A stretch of 64,000 nucleotides of DNA from Rufibacter latericius (GCF_003721515.1 NZ_RJJD01000003.1:513988-577987); one strand, 5' to 3'. Positions 8,785 through 17,920 are shown, counted from the stretch's first letter. Numbers and translations are program-made. Notes: a model not told the origin generated them from the letters alone.

Positions 8785-11205
8785 ATGCTCAGGAATTACC
8801 TCAAAATAGCGTGGCGGAATCTGCTGCGCCAAAAAGCGTACTCGGCCATCAACATCATCGGGCTGGCCACCGGTATCTCGGCGTGCCTGCTTATTTTTCT
8901 GTACGTGGGCCACGAGCTCACATACGAGCGCAACTTCCCTGATGCCGAGCACATTTACCGGGTGGTGAGCCGCGTGAATTTCCACGGCAACAATGACCTG
9001 TTTTCGCTTTCCCCCAAGCCCCTCGCCGACCACCTGCGGCGGGAAGTTCCGGAGGTGAAAAAAGTGGCCCGTCTGGCGCCTTCTTTCAAACAGACCATCT
9101 GGAAAGACCAGGTACCGTTCCTAGAGGATAAATTATTTTACGCCGATAGCACGTTCTTCCAGGTGGTGCCCTACACGTTTTTGGCCGGAAATCCGGAAAC
9201 CGCGCTAAAAGCTCCCAAAACCATCGTGATCTCAGCCGAACTGGCCCAAAAGTATTTCGGGGGAACGGAGCAAGCGCTGGGCAAACCCCTGCAATTCAGT
9301 AAAAACCAGTACACCGTCACGGGCATTTTCCAACCCGAAAAGCACTCGCACCTTCTGGCCAATGCCTTTCTTTCCATGGTCACCCGCGAAGAAGCGGAAA
9401 GAGCCGGGAAAGATACCGAGACCATTGCCCAGGAACAAAACGAGTGGATTTTCTTTGCCTACTACACCTATTTCACCCTCCACAACCCAGCGGCTTTGCC
9501 CACGTTTGAGCAAAAACTGGCCGATTTGGTGCAACGGCGGGCGGTGCCCTGGATGAAGGAAAACCAGATTACGGCCTCCATGGAACTGACGGTGCAGCCC
9601 ATCACAGACATTCACCTCAACAATGATTTCCAGACCGATATCAGCCCTTCGGGGAGCCGCTCTTACGTGTACATTTTCTCCATGGTGGCGGTGTTTATTC
9701 TGCTCATTGCCTGCATCAACTACATGAACTTGGCTACGGCCCGCTCGGCCAATCGGTCCCGCGAGGTGGGTTTGCGCAAAGTGGTGGGCGCGCACCGGAC
9801 CCAAATCATGGGGCAGTTCCTGGGCGAATCCATCCTGATTACGCTCTTGGGTTTGATTTTGGCGCTGGCCATGGTGGAGCTGTCTTTGCCGGTCTTCAAC
9901 CAACTCACCGGGAAAGAATTCGCCCTTTCCTCATTCCTGAACCCCAACTTCGGTTTGCTGGTGCTGGCCATTCTGCTGTTTGTGGGTCTGGTGGCGGGCA
10001 GTTACCCAGCTTTCTTTTTGTCTGGGTTTAAACCGGTGGAGGTTCTTAAATCTGACAAAAGCCCGAGGGGCAGCAATGCCTGGCTGCGGCGGAGCCTGGT
10101 GGTGGTGCAGTTCACCATTTCACTCGTCTTGATCATCGGCACGGCCGTAGTGTACAGCCAATTGCAGTTCCTGAAAAACAAGAGCCTGGGGTTCAACAAA
10201 GAGCAGGTGGTTGCCATTGAAATGCCCAAAGCGGATTCTGTCACCTTGAGTAGGATGCCGGTGGTCATGCAGGAACTGACCCAAAACCCAAACATCCTGC
10301 AAGTGGCCACGGTGAATGATATTCCCGGGGAAAAACTGTCCCGGCTGCTGCTATTGGTGGAGGACGAGGCCGGCGCCGAAATAGACAAGACCATGAACGT
10401 GATGTTCGTGAGCTACAACGCCCTAGAACTGATGGGCATTGAACTCACCGAAGGCCGTACGTTCCAGAAAGGCATCCCGACGGATGCTAAGGGAGCCGTG
10501 ATTGTAAACGAGGCCGGGGCCAAGTGGCTGGGCTGGAAAAATCCCCTCGGTAAGCGCGTACAGGTGACAGACCATGATGCCAAAGTAATTGGGGTAGCCA
10601 AAAACTTCAACTACACCTCGCTGCACAACCCCATTGAGCCGCTCATGATCTTGCCCATCCCAGAGGGGAGCCGATATCTGCTGGCCAGGATTAGCCCACA
10701 AAACGCAGAAGCCACGCTCACCTTTCTGGAGCAGAAATGGAAAGCCTTTGCTCCCAAGCACCCCATGGAATACTTTTTTCTGGACGATTATTTCAACCGG
10801 CAGTACCAGGCCGAGGAAAAGATGCTGACGGTTTTCGGGTATTTCGCGGCGTTGACTATTCTCATCGCTTGCCTGGGCTTGTTCGGGCTGGCTTCTTTCA
10901 CCGCCGAGCAGCGCAAAAAAGAGATCGGCATAAGAAAGGTGCTGGGTTCTACGGTGGTGGAGATTGTGCTGCTGTTGTCCAAGGATTTTGCGCTGCTGGT
11001 GCTGCTGGCCATTTTGATCGCCTCGCCGTTGGCTTGGTACGGCATGAAGAACTGGCTCCAGGATTTTGCCTATCAGGTAAATTTAAGTCCATGGCTGTTC
11101 TTTACCGCCGGGTTGGCCTCGCTGGTCATCGCCGTGGCTACCGTCAGTTTCCAGGCGGCCAAAGCGGCGTTGCTGGACCCTGTGAAATCGCTCAGGAGCG
11201 AGTAA
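8785..11205 (+). CDS. FtsX/MacB-family ABC transporter permease 3
   Basis: The 806-residue third paralog begins MLRNYLKIAWRNLLRQK, matching the start of permease 2, so I use the ATG at 8785. An in-frame ATG 66 bp upstream (8719) lies inside a palindromic repeat and would add 22 residues with no counterpart in the paralogs. The two FtsX coupling motifs are NRSREVGLRKVVGA and RKKEIGIRKVLGST. Long near-identical DNA runs with permease 2 cover the N-terminal region and the SYPAFFLSGFKPV segment. It is the last gene of the array. Confidence 0.93.
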   Translation: MLRNYLKIAWRNLLRQKAYSAINIIGLATGISACLLIFLYVGHELTYERNFPDAEHIYRVVSRVNFHGNNDLFSLSPKPLADHLRREVPEVKKVARLAPSFKQTIWKDQVPFLEDKLFYADSTFFQVVPYTFLAGNPETALKAPKTIVISAELAQKYFGGTEQALGKPLQFSKNQYTVTGIFQPEKHSHLLANAFLSMVTREEAERAGKDTETIAQEQNEWIFFAYYTYFTLHNPAALPTFEQKLADLVQRRAVPWMKENQITASMELTVQPITDIHLNNDFQTDISPSGSRSYVYIFSMVAVFILLIACINYMNLATARSANRSREVGLRKVVGAHRTQIMGQFLGESILITLLGLILALAMVELSLPVFNQLTGKEFALSSFLNPNFGLLVLAILLFVGLVAGSYPAFFLSGFKPVEVLKSDKSPRGSNAWLRRSLVVVQFTISLVLIIGTAVVYSQLQFLKNKSLGFNKEQVVAIEMPKADSVTLSRMPVVMQELTQNPNILQVATVNDIPGEKLSRLLLLVEDEAGAEIDKTMNVMFVSYNALELMGIELTEGRTFQKGIPTDAKGAVIVNEAGAKWLGWKNPLGKRVQVTDHDAKVIGVAKNFNYTSLHNPIEPLMILPIPEGSRYLLARISPQNAEATLTFLEQKWKAFAPKHPMEYFFLDDYFNRQYQAEEKMLTVFGYFAALTILIACLGLFGLASFTAEQRKKEIGIRKVLGSTVVEIVLLLSKDFALLVLLAILIASPLAWYGMKNWLQDFAYQVNLSPWLFFTAGLASLVIAVATVSFQAAKAALLDPVKSLRSE

Positions 11206-11208
11206 CCT

Positions 11209-11244
11209 GTTTCGGGTCTGTTTTTTAGAAATCGGCTTTAAAAT
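11209..11244. repeat. 36-bp palindrome family copy
   Basis: The left half GTTTCGGGTCTG is well kept and the right half ends AAAAT rather than AAAC. It follows the permease 3 stop by 3 bp. Confidence 0.7.
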
Positions 11245-11326
11245 GGAAGGCTTTGTTTTCCTTTTCCGGGTAAAGCTGGCGGTGCGTATGGTAAAAGGTC
11301 CGGATCGTTGCTAAGGGTGCGTTTCG

Positions 11327-11362
11327 GTTTTAGGTACAGTTTTACAAAATCAGGCCAGAAAC
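11327..11362. repeat. 36-bp palindrome family, second copy in this gap
   Basis: The ends GTTTTAGG and AGAAAC and the central TTTTACAAAA are present at the family spacing. Stem pairing is weaker than in most copies. Confidence 0.55.
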
Positions 11363-11508
11363 GAATATGTAAGTTTCCGGGCCGCCCCACGACTAAAGAA
11401 CTGCGGGGAACAGACGTTTTCCCTATAATTGAAACCTGATTCTTCCGGTATAGACACCTAAACCCGATAACTTTCGTTTTCTTAGCATTCCAACACCTAT
11501 AAAACTAT

Positions 11509-13374
11509 ATGTTGAAAAAATCATTGGCGGCCCTGGCGTTTGCCGCTCTCTTGCATTCTCCCCTGCTGGCGCAGAGCAACGCCACCCCTGCTTACCGTTT
11601 TTCCGTGGACCTGGGGCAGGTCAAAGACGATAAACTGCAGGTAACTCTGATCACCCCAGATTTCAAAGAAGACGAAGTCCTCTACCAGATGCCCAAAATG
11701 GTGCCCGGCACCTATGCTGTCTATAATTTCGGGAAGTTCGTCTCTGACTTCCAAGCCTTTGACAAGAAAGGCAAAAAGCTGAGCGTGGAACGCCTGGACC
11801 AGAACACCTGGAAGATAAAGAAAGCCAAAAAACTGGCCCGCCTCACCTACCTGGTAGACGACACCTGGGACACGCCCAAGAAAGAGGACATCGTGTTTGA
11901 GCCCGCCGCCACTGATATTGAGGAAGGCAAGGTGTTCCTGATCAACACGCACGGGTTCTTCGGGTACTTCTCCAACATGACCAAGGCGCCTTACCAGATC
12001 ACGGTAAACAAACCGCAGGACTTCTACGGCGCTACCCCGCTCAGAGCCACCAGCTCTACGCCAACGTCAGACACGTACCTGCTCCAGAACTACAACGACC
12101 TGGTAGATGCGCCCATGCTGTACAGCCGTCCGGACACGGCCATGCTCAAGGTGGGCAACGCCGATGTACTGATCGCTACGTACGCTGCCGGAGGCGGAGC
12201 CCGCTCTAAAAACTTGGCCGAGAACATCAAACCTATTCTGGAAGCCCAACGGATGTACCTGGGAGGAACCCTGCCGGTAGACAAATATGCTTTCCTGATC
12301 TACATTGACAACAAGCAGAACCGCACCGGAGCCTACGGGGCACTGGAGCACTCGTATTCCTCGGTTTATTATTTCCCAGAGATGCCTCCGGCGATGCTGG
12401 CTGAACAAGTCCGGAACATCTCGGCGCACGAGTTCTTCCACATTGTGACTCCTTTGAACATTCACTCCGAGGAAATCGGGAACTTTGATTTCAGCAACCC
12501 CAAGATGTCCAAACACCTTTGGATGTACGAGGGCGTGACCGAGTATTTTGCGCACCACGTGCAGGTAAACCAAAAACTCACCGAGTTACCTGATTTCCTG
12601 ACCGAGCTACGCAACAAGATCATTGCCTCGCAGCAGCAGTACAACGATGCCCTTTCCTTCACTGAACTAAGCCTGGGCGCCCTTGACAAGCACGAGAAAC
12701 AATACGGCAACGTGTACCAGAAAGGCGCTTTGATTGGCATGGCCCTAGACATCAGGCTGCGGGAGCTCTCGGGCGGCAAATACGGCATCCGGAACATGAT
12801 GAAAGACCTGAGCCGGACCTACGGCAAAAACCAGTCGTTCAAAGACGAGGAGCTGTTTGACAAAATCACTTCCCTGACGTTCCCCGAGGTGCGCGACTTC
12901 TTCAAGCGCTACGTGGAAGGTAACGAGCCCCTGCCGTATTCCGAGATCTTCCGGAAAGTGGGTATTACGTACCAGCCAACGGGCACCCAGAAACGCATTT
13001 CCCTGGGCAGACCTACCATCGGGTATGACCAAGCCTCGGGGCACCTGGTGGTGGCCAGCATTGAGAACCTGAATGCTTTTGGCAAGCAGTTGGGCTACAA
13101 AGCCGGCGACCAGTTATGGCAGATCAACGGCGAGGACCTGAACCTACGCAACGCCACGGACATCATGAACAAGCACGTGGTGAACGCGAAGGAAGGTACC
13201 CCAATTGCGGTGACCGTGGGGCGTAAAGACGCCAATGGTACCGTGAAGCCTGTAGTACTTAAAGCCAACCTGGTCGCCGCTGAGGAAACCGTTTCGCACC
13301 TGCTCACGCCGGACACTAACGCTACTCCGGCCCAGTTAGCCTTGAGACAAGCTTGGCTGTATTCTAACTTGTAA
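11509..13374 (+). CDS. M61-family metallopeptidase with C-terminal PDZ domain
   Basis: A 621-residue secreted or periplasmic zinc peptidase related to glycyl aminopeptidases. It has a signal peptide (residues 1-21, ending LLAQ), an N-terminal beta domain, the zinc motif HEFFH (His307, Glu308, His311) with a downstream acidic ligand in YEGVTEYF (Glu341 or Glu345), and a C-terminal PDZ-like domain (about 500-590, GYKAGDQLWQINGEDL). Length and order fit M61 proteins of Bacteroidota. It is monocistronic: a strong hairpin follows at 13387-13444. Exact substrate preference cannot be read from sequence. Confidence 0.92.
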   Translation: MLKKSLAALAFAALLHSPLLAQSNATPAYRFSVDLGQVKDDKLQVTLITPDFKEDEVLYQMPKMVPGTYAVYNFGKFVSDFQAFDKKGKKLSVERLDQNTWKIKKAKKLARLTYLVDDTWDTPKKEDIVFEPAATDIEEGKVFLINTHGFFGYFSNMTKAPYQITVNKPQDFYGATPLRATSSTPTSDTYLLQNYNDLVDAPMLYSRPDTAMLKVGNADVLIATYAAGGGARSKNLAENIKPILEAQRMYLGGTLPVDKYAFLIYIDNKQNRTGAYGALEHSYSSVYYFPEMPPAMLAEQVRNISAHEFFHIVTPLNIHSEEIGNFDFSNPKMSKHLWMYEGVTEYFAHHVQVNQKLTELPDFLTELRNKIIASQQQYNDALSFTELSLGALDKHEKQYGNVYQKGALIGMALDIRLRELSGGKYGIRNMMKDLSRTYGKNQSFKDEELFDKITSLTFPEVRDFFKRYVEGNEPLPYSEIFRKVGITYQPTGTQKRISLGRPTIGYDQASGHLVVASIENLNAFGKQLGYKAGDQLWQINGEDLNLRNATDIMNKHVVNAKEGTPIAVTVGRKDANGTVKPVVLKANLVAAEETVSHLLTPDTNATPAQLALRQAWLYSNL

Positions 13375-13386
13375 TCTCTACTTGAT

Positions 13387-13450
13387 AGGCAGTGCCCGTT
13401 TCGGGGGTGTTTTCAGAAAAACGCCTTTGAAACGGGCACTGCCTTTTTGA
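13387..13450 (+). terminator. Intrinsic terminator built on a 36-bp palindrome copy
   Basis: Arms 13387-13402 and 13429-13444 are perfectly complementary over 16 bp and a T-run follows (CTTTTTGA). The inner 36 bp (13398-13433) is a family member; the outer AGGCAGTGCC/GGCACTGCCT arms are specific to this site. It lies 12 bp after the M61 peptidase stop. Confidence 0.85.
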
Positions 13451-13532
13451 GGAATGTTAAAGATATTGCCCCGGAAAATTCTAGCCTACCTACCCTTCCC
13501 CTCGGCTTATTAAAACAGTTGATTTAATCTGC

Positions 13533-13540
13533 TATCTTTA
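13533..13540 (+). promoter_or_regulatory. Possible -7 box for the TonB receptor gene
   Basis: TATCTTTA matches the Bacteroidota TAnnTTTG box except the last base. It would place the transcript start near 13546, just before the hairpin at 13551. No -33 TTG at proper spacing was seen. Confidence 0.35.
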
Positions 13541-13550
13541 AGGGAACGTT

Positions 13551-13585
13551 GCCTAAACCCCTGAAAACATATCAGGGGTTTAGGC
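13551..13585 (+). promoter_or_regulatory. Perfect 5'-leader hairpin
   Basis: GCCTAAACCCCTGA (13551-13564) pairs perfectly with TCAGGGGTTTAGGC (13572-13585) over a 7-nt loop. If transcription starts near 13546 the stem would sit at the extreme 5' end of the mRNA, where it could protect it from decay or affect initiation. It is unlike the 36-bp family in arm order. Confidence 0.6.
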
Positions 13586-13590
13586 GTTAT

Positions 13591-15963
13591 GTGTTAAATC
13601 TGACCACCTCAAGCGTGCACACTCTCTACAGAAACTTTCCTGTAAAGGGACCAGTACCCCTGCGTACTCTGTTCTTTTTGCTTTTCCTTCTCCTGCCTCT
13701 CTCCTTTACCCAGGCCCAGGACCGTGTGACCCTGAGCGGTACCTTGCGTTCTGCCCTTACCGGCGAAGTGTTGATTGGGGCCACTGTGGCAGTAGCCGGC
13801 ACTACCAACGGGGTAGAAACCAATACCAACGGGGTGTATGCCCTGAACCTGGTGCCCGGCACCTATCAGATCCAGTTCACTTACATCGGATTCCAGACTT
13901 TAACCCAGGAGGTGGTACTCCGGAAAAACACCCGTCTGAACGTTGAACTGCAGGAAGCCGCGAGCCAACTGGGCGAGGTAGTGGTAGAATCTGAGCGGAA
14001 CACGTTTCAGGAGCGACTCACCACGCCCCAGATGAGCATGGAAACCCTTTCCTCACGTGAGGCGAAGTTGCTGCCGGCGCTCTTTGGCGAAGTAGATATC
14101 ATCAAAACCCTACAACTGAAACCCGGCATCCAGAACGGTGGCGAGGGCAGCAGCGGTCTGTTTGTGCGGGGCGGAAGCTCAGATCAAAACCTGGTTTTAC
14201 TGGACGATGCCCTGGTGTACAACCCCAGCCACTTGTTCGGGTTTTTCAGCGTGTTCAACCCAGATGCGGTACGCGGGGTGGAACTGTACAAAGGCGGTTT
14301 TCCGGCCCAGTTCGGTGGCCGGCTCTCCAGCGTGCTGGACGTGAAACTGCGGGATGGTAACCGGAAGGAAAATGATGTATCCGGCGGAATTGGCTTGATT
14401 GCCTCTCGCCTCTCGGTGGAAGGGCCAATTCAGAAAGACAAGTCCTCATTCCTCATCTCGGGGCGCCGCACGTACGTGGATGTCTTTACCCGATTGATCA
14501 ACAAATCGCAGGAAAGTGACCCGGATTGGAGTCCTATCCCCGATTACTATTTCTACGACTTCAACGCGAAAGCCAGCTTTGAACTTGGTCCCAACGACCG
14601 GCTTTTCATCAGTGGCTACTATGGCCGCGATTTCTTCAAATTCAACGACGAGGACTTCAACTTCAATTTTAACTGGGGAAACAAAGTGGGTTCAGCACGG
14701 TGGGCGCACCAGTTTTCGCCCCGTTTTTACGTAAATACCACGTTTTCGGCTTCTAATTATGAATACGCCATTAAAAACGAACTGGATATTTACTCCTTCA
14801 GCCTCACCTCCCACATCACTGACCTTACCCTGAAATCTGACTTCGAGTACATCTCCTCGGAGCATCACCACCTGCGGTTCGGGGGCTCGGTGACCGATCA
14901 TCGGTTTACCGTGGGTCGGCTGGAAGCCAACAGTCAGGATGGATCGGTGAACGTGAATGCGGGTAATAATTACCGAGGGCAAGAATATGGTGTTTACGTC
15001 TCCGATGACTGGACCTTTAACCCCGTTTTCACCCTGAGCTACGGCTTGCGCCTGTCTGGTTTCCTGGGCAACGGCAAGAACTTCGTGGGCCTGGAGCCCC
15101 GGGCGGCGGCTAGCTACCGTCTTTCCGAAACGCTTACTCTCAAGGCAAACTACACCCGCATGTTCCAGTACGTGCACCTGATCTCCAACTCCGGGGCCTC
15201 GCTGCCCACCGATATCTGGTATCCGTCGAGCCCCGGCGTAAAACCGCAACGCTCCGACCAGTACACCATTGGCCTTACCAAGCTGCACAAAGGCAAATAC
15301 CTGTTCAGCACCGAGGCCTATTACAAGAAAATGAAGCGCCAGTTGGATCTGCGCGACGGGGCCGAGATCTTCGGGAACAATGACCTGGAGCAGGAGTTCG
15401 TGTTCGGCACCGGCGACAGCTACGGCCAGGAGTTCTACGTGGAGAAGAAAGAAGGCAAAACCACTGGCTGGATAGGCTACACGCTTTCTTGGTCTAACCG
15501 CACCTTCCCAGACATCAACAACGGCAAGACCTTCCCTACCCGCTTTGACCGGCGCCATGATATTTCGGTGGTAGCCATTCAGGAAGTGAGCAAGCGCATC
15601 AGTGCCACGGCCACGTTTGTGTACGGCACCGGCAATGCCTACTCCCTGCCCGTGCAGCGCTTCATTTTCCAGGATGTGAACGGCGAAGATTATACCGTGA
15701 TTCCGGTGTACCCAGAGCGTAACTCCTTTAGGCTAGCGGCTTATCACCGCCTGGACCTGGGTCTGGTGTACAAACTCCGCCCGAAACGTGGTTCTTCTGA
15801 CCTTACCCTCAGCGTGTACAACGCCTACAACAGACGCAACCCTTACTTCGTGTATTTCGAGACCATCAAAGACGAGGAAAACGACCAGATCACCGGTTTT
15901 GTGGCTAAGCAGGTTTCCTTGTTCCCGGTGATCCCGTCCATTACCTATAACTTTAAATTCTAA
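13591..15963 (+). CDS. TonB-dependent outer-membrane receptor with carboxypeptidase-like N-domain
   Basis: About 790 residues: signal peptide around LRTLFFLLFLLLPLSFTQAQ, a carboxypeptidase-regulatory-like (CarboxypepD_reg) domain (VTLSGTLRSALTGEVLIGA), a plug domain (VDIIKTLQLKPGIQNGGEGSSGLFVRGG) and a C-terminal beta barrel ending in Phe (SITYNFKF). Such receptors import large ligands using TonB energy. No ATG precedes the signal peptide in frame; the frame stays open from a TTG at 13549, but that lies at the 5' hairpin, so I prefer GTG 13591 (GTG 13615 is also possible). The stop overlaps the ATG of the DUF4249 gene by one base. The pair recalls SusC/SusD-like units; the ligand is unknown. 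Confidence 0.85.
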   Translation: MLNLTTSSVHTLYRNFPVKGPVPLRTLFFLLFLLLPLSFTQAQDRVTLSGTLRSALTGEVLIGATVAVAGTTNGVETNTNGVYALNLVPGTYQIQFTYIGFQTLTQEVVLRKNTRLNVELQEAASQLGEVVVESERNTFQERLTTPQMSMETLSSREAKLLPALFGEVDIIKTLQLKPGIQNGGEGSSGLFVRGGSSDQNLVLLDDALVYNPSHLFGFFSVFNPDAVRGVELYKGGFPAQFGGRLSSVLDVKLRDGNRKENDVSGGIGLIASRLSVEGPIQKDKSSFLISGRRTYVDVFTRLINKSQESDPDWSPIPDYYFYDFNAKASFELGPNDRLFISGYYGRDFFKFNDEDFNFNFNWGNKVGSARWAHQFSPRFYVNTTFSASNYEYAIKNELDIYSFSLTSHITDLTLKSDFEYISSEHHHLRFGGSVTDHRFTVGRLEANSQDGSVNVNAGNNYRGQEYGVYVSDDWTFNPVFTLSYGLRLSGFLGNGKNFVGLEPRAAASYRLSETLTLKANYTRMFQYVHLISNSGASLPTDIWYPSSPGVKPQRSDQYTIGLTKLHKGKYLFSTEAYYKKMKRQLDLRDGAEIFGNNDLEQEFVFGTGDSYGQEFYVEKKEGKTTGWIGYTLSWSNRTFPDINNGKTFPTRFDRRHDISVVAIQEVSKRISATATFVYGTGNAYSLPVQRFIFQDVNGEDYTVIPVYPERNSFRLAAYHRLDLGLVYKLRPKRGSSDLTLSVYNAYNRRNPYFVYFETIKDEENDQITGFVAKQVSLFPVIPSITYNFKF

Positions 15964-16799
15964 TGGGAACTCCCTTTTCTCTGCGGGCCGCTTTCTCTTC
16001 CCTGCTCTTAGCAGGGCTGATTTCTTCCTGTGACATGGAACAGGAGATTGCCGTGCCCTTGCCCAACCTGCCGCCTCAAATGGTGGTGGAATGCTACCTC
16101 ATCAACAACGAACCCATGAAGCTGGCCTTGCAGGAGTCATCGGGGTATTTTGCGGGTCCTGAGGCCCTGCTGGTGGAGGGCGCCACCGTGACCATCTCCA
16201 AGAACAACGAGGAACCGGTAGTTCTGAAAGACACCTTGATCGTGGATGAGGAAAACGAAAAGGTTTACACCCATTTCAACCGTAGTTTGGTGAGTGCCGT
16301 GCCCGGCGATGTATTCAAACTGGTCATCACCGATACCAAAGGCCGCCGGGTAACCGGAACTACCACGGTCCTGCCCCCTGCTCCCATTGACAGCGTAGGC
16401 TACAAATTCAACAGCAAACCCGAGGAAAGCCAGGAAGCTTATCTGATGGTGCGCTGGCAGGATGATGCGGCCCAGAAAAACTTTTACCGGCTTCTGGCCC
16501 ACAAAAAGGACAGCGTGGGAATAGACAGCCAACTAGACGCCGAGGTGAATGACCGCTTGCGAAACGGAGAGAAAATCACCTACACCACCACCTACCGCTT
16601 CGACCGGAACGATACTTTAACCATTAAGCTGTTCCACCTTGACCAGGCTTACTACGACTTCATCAGCAGCGTAGAGGATTCCCGCCGAGCCAACGGCAAC
16701 CCCTTTGCCCAGCCTGTCACCATTAAATCAACGGTAGCCGGTGGGTACGGCATTTTCACGCATCTGAATTACGATTCCAGGGAATTGATCATCAAGTAA
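15963..16799 (+). CDS. DUF4249-family outer-membrane lipoprotein
   Basis: A 278-residue lipoprotein with a signal sequence and lipobox ending at Cys23 (AGLISSCDMEQ). The pattern VECYLINNEPMKLALQES near the start and the later short beta-rich segments fit DUF4249 proteins, which in Bacteroidota are often encoded directly after TonB-dependent receptors. The TAATG junction with the receptor gene (one-base overlap) implies translational coupling and a shared job, presumably ligand capture at the cell surface. No enzyme motif is visible. A 24-bp-stem hairpin follows. Confidence 0.85.
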   Translation: MGTPFSLRAAFSSLLLAGLISSCDMEQEIAVPLPNLPPQMVVECYLINNEPMKLALQESSGYFAGPEALLVEGATVTISKNNEEPVVLKDTLIVDEENEKVYTHFNRSLVSAVPGDVFKLVITDTKGRRVTGTTTVLPPAPIDSVGYKFNSKPEESQEAYLMVRWQDDAAQKNFYRLLAHKKDSVGIDSQLDAEVNDRLRNGEKITYTTTYRFDRNDTLTIKLFHLDQAYYDFISSVEDSRRANGNPFAQPVTIKSTVAGGYGIFTHLNYDSRELIIK

Positions 16800-16819
16800 G
16801 GTTGTAACCCGATATTACT

Positions 16820-16876
16820 AAAGCCCAAGAAGAAGCGGCTCCGAAAAATTTCCGGAGCCGCTTCTTCTTGGGCTTT
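16820..16876. terminator. Bidirectional hairpin between convergent genes
   Basis: Arms 16820-16843 and 16853-16876 are perfectly complementary over 24 bp with a 9-nt loop. A- and T-rich ends on both sides let it serve the DUF4249 gene on the + strand, and possibly the - strand purine phosphorylase gene as well. Confidence 0.8.
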
Positions 16877-16891
16877 ATACTTTGAGGGACT

Positions 16892-16926
16892 GTTTTAGAA
16901 GAGTTTTGCGAAAACACCTCCAAAAC
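16892..16926. repeat. 36-bp palindrome family copy (35 bp)
   Basis: GTTTT, TTTTGCGAAAAC and CAAAAC sit at family spacing. It is immediately followed by a patch of other dispersed repeats. Confidence 0.6.
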
Positions 16927-16970
16927 CGGAGGATAAAAGTTGGCAAGGGAAGGCCTATCTAGTTCGCCCC

Positions 16971-17046
16971 CAAGATCCTTCCAGGATGACAAAGGAGAAG
17001 GAAGCAAACTTCTAGATAAATCCTATAGACCCAGGATTCAGAACTC
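16971..17046. repeat. Patch of dispersed-repeat fragments
   Basis: AAGATCCTTCCAGGATGAC (16972-16990) resembles a repeat I recall as widespread in bacterial intergenic DNA. CCTATAGACCCAGGATTCAGAACTC (17022-17046) resembles the sequence at 3252-3270 before permease 1. Together they suggest decayed mobile miniature repeats. Confidence 0.45.
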
Positions 17047-17049
17047 ACC

Positions 17050-17868
17050 TCAGTCTTGTCGCTTGATAAGTTCTTTGATGAGCAGGGTCATGTTGGGTTC
17101 AGCTTTAGCGGCGGCTTCCAGAATGTCTTTTAGTATGACTTTCTTGATTTTGCCCGGCACGCAGAGGTCGGTAATAACGGAGACGGCGAAGACGGGCAGG
17201 CTCATGTGGACGGCGGCGATCACTTCGGGCACGGTGCTCATGCCCACGGCATCGGCCCCGATGGTTCTGATGTAGTGGTATTCGGCTTTGGTTTCCAGCA
17301 TGGGACCCGGGGCGCTGGCGTACACACCGGTTCTCACCTGCAATCCGTTTGCTTCGGCTACTTCCAGGGCTTGCTGTACCAGGAGTTCGCTGTAGGGTTC
17401 ACTCATGTCGGGGAAACGGGGACCGAGTTCGTCCAGGTTCTTCCCGATGAGCGGGTTGGTGGGTAACAAGTTAATGTGGTCGGTAATCACCATCAGGTCA
17501 GAGGTGTTGAAGTCGGGGTGCAGTCCGCCGGCGGCGTTGCTCACGAAAAGCTTCTGGATGCCCAACAGCTTCATCACCCGAATCGGGAACACCACCTGTT
17601 CCATGGAATAGCCTTCATAGTAGTGGAAACGCCCTTGCATCACCACTACCGGACGGCCGCCCAGCTCCCCGAAAATCAGCTTACCGGAGTGGCCCTCCAC
17701 GGTAGATACCGGAAAATGCGGGATATCGCCATAATTCAGGCTGTAGGCAATTTGAATATCCTGGACCAGAGCGCCCAGGCCGGTACCCAGCACAATGCCG
17801 AAATGTGGTTGAAAGTTGTCTGTTTTCTGACGGATGTAATCGCAAGCTTCTTGCAGGGTTTCAATCAT
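17050..17868 (-). CDS. punA: Purine nucleoside phosphorylase
   Basis: A 272-residue enzyme of the trimeric PNP/MTAP family, converting purine nucleosides and phosphate to base and ribose-1-phosphate. Visible motifs are phosphate-binding GIVLGTGLG, GHSGKLIFGELGG, MQGRFHYYEGY, VSNAAGGLHPDF and the base-site region AVGMSTVPEVIAA. I start at the ATG at 17868 (MIETLQEACDYI), because an upstream in-frame ATG at 17928 would force translation through a 36-bp palindrome (17885-17920) and add a proline-rich stretch absent from the family. It faces the DUF4249 gene convergently. Confidence 0.93.
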   Translation of the reverse strand: MIETLQEACDYIRQKTDNFQPHFGIVLGTGLGALVQDIQIAYSLNYGDIPHFPVSTVEGHSGKLIFGELGGRPVVVMQGRFHYYEGYSMEQVVFPIRVMKLLGIQKLFVSNAAGGLHPDFNTSDLMVITDHINLLPTNPLIGKNLDELGPRFPDMSEPYSELLVQQALEVAEANGLQVRTGVYASAPGPMLETKAEYHYIRTIGADAVGMSTVPEVIAAVHMSLPVFAVSVITDLCVPGKIKKVILKDILEAAAKAEPNMTLLIKELIKRQD

Positions 17869-17884
17869 GGTAATTGGGTAAGTC

Positions 17885-17920
17885 GCTTTGGGGCTGTTTT
17901 CGGGGAAACGGCCCCAGAAC
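17885..17920. repeat. 36-bp palindrome family, strong copy
   Basis: The stem GGGGCTGTTT/AAACGGCCCC is one of the most GC-rich of the family. It lies 17 bp upstream of the purine phosphorylase start, so it would be in that gene's leader. Confidence 0.8.

Larger units (their letters stand above)
11206..11508. other. Intergenic region with two palindrome copies
   Basis: The 303-bp gap carries 36-bp family members at 11209-11244 (4 bp after the stop of permease 3) and 11327-11362. Nearer the next gene, TAACTTTC at 11467 resembles the Bacteroidota -7 box with one mismatch. No gene is visible. Confidence 0.5.
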
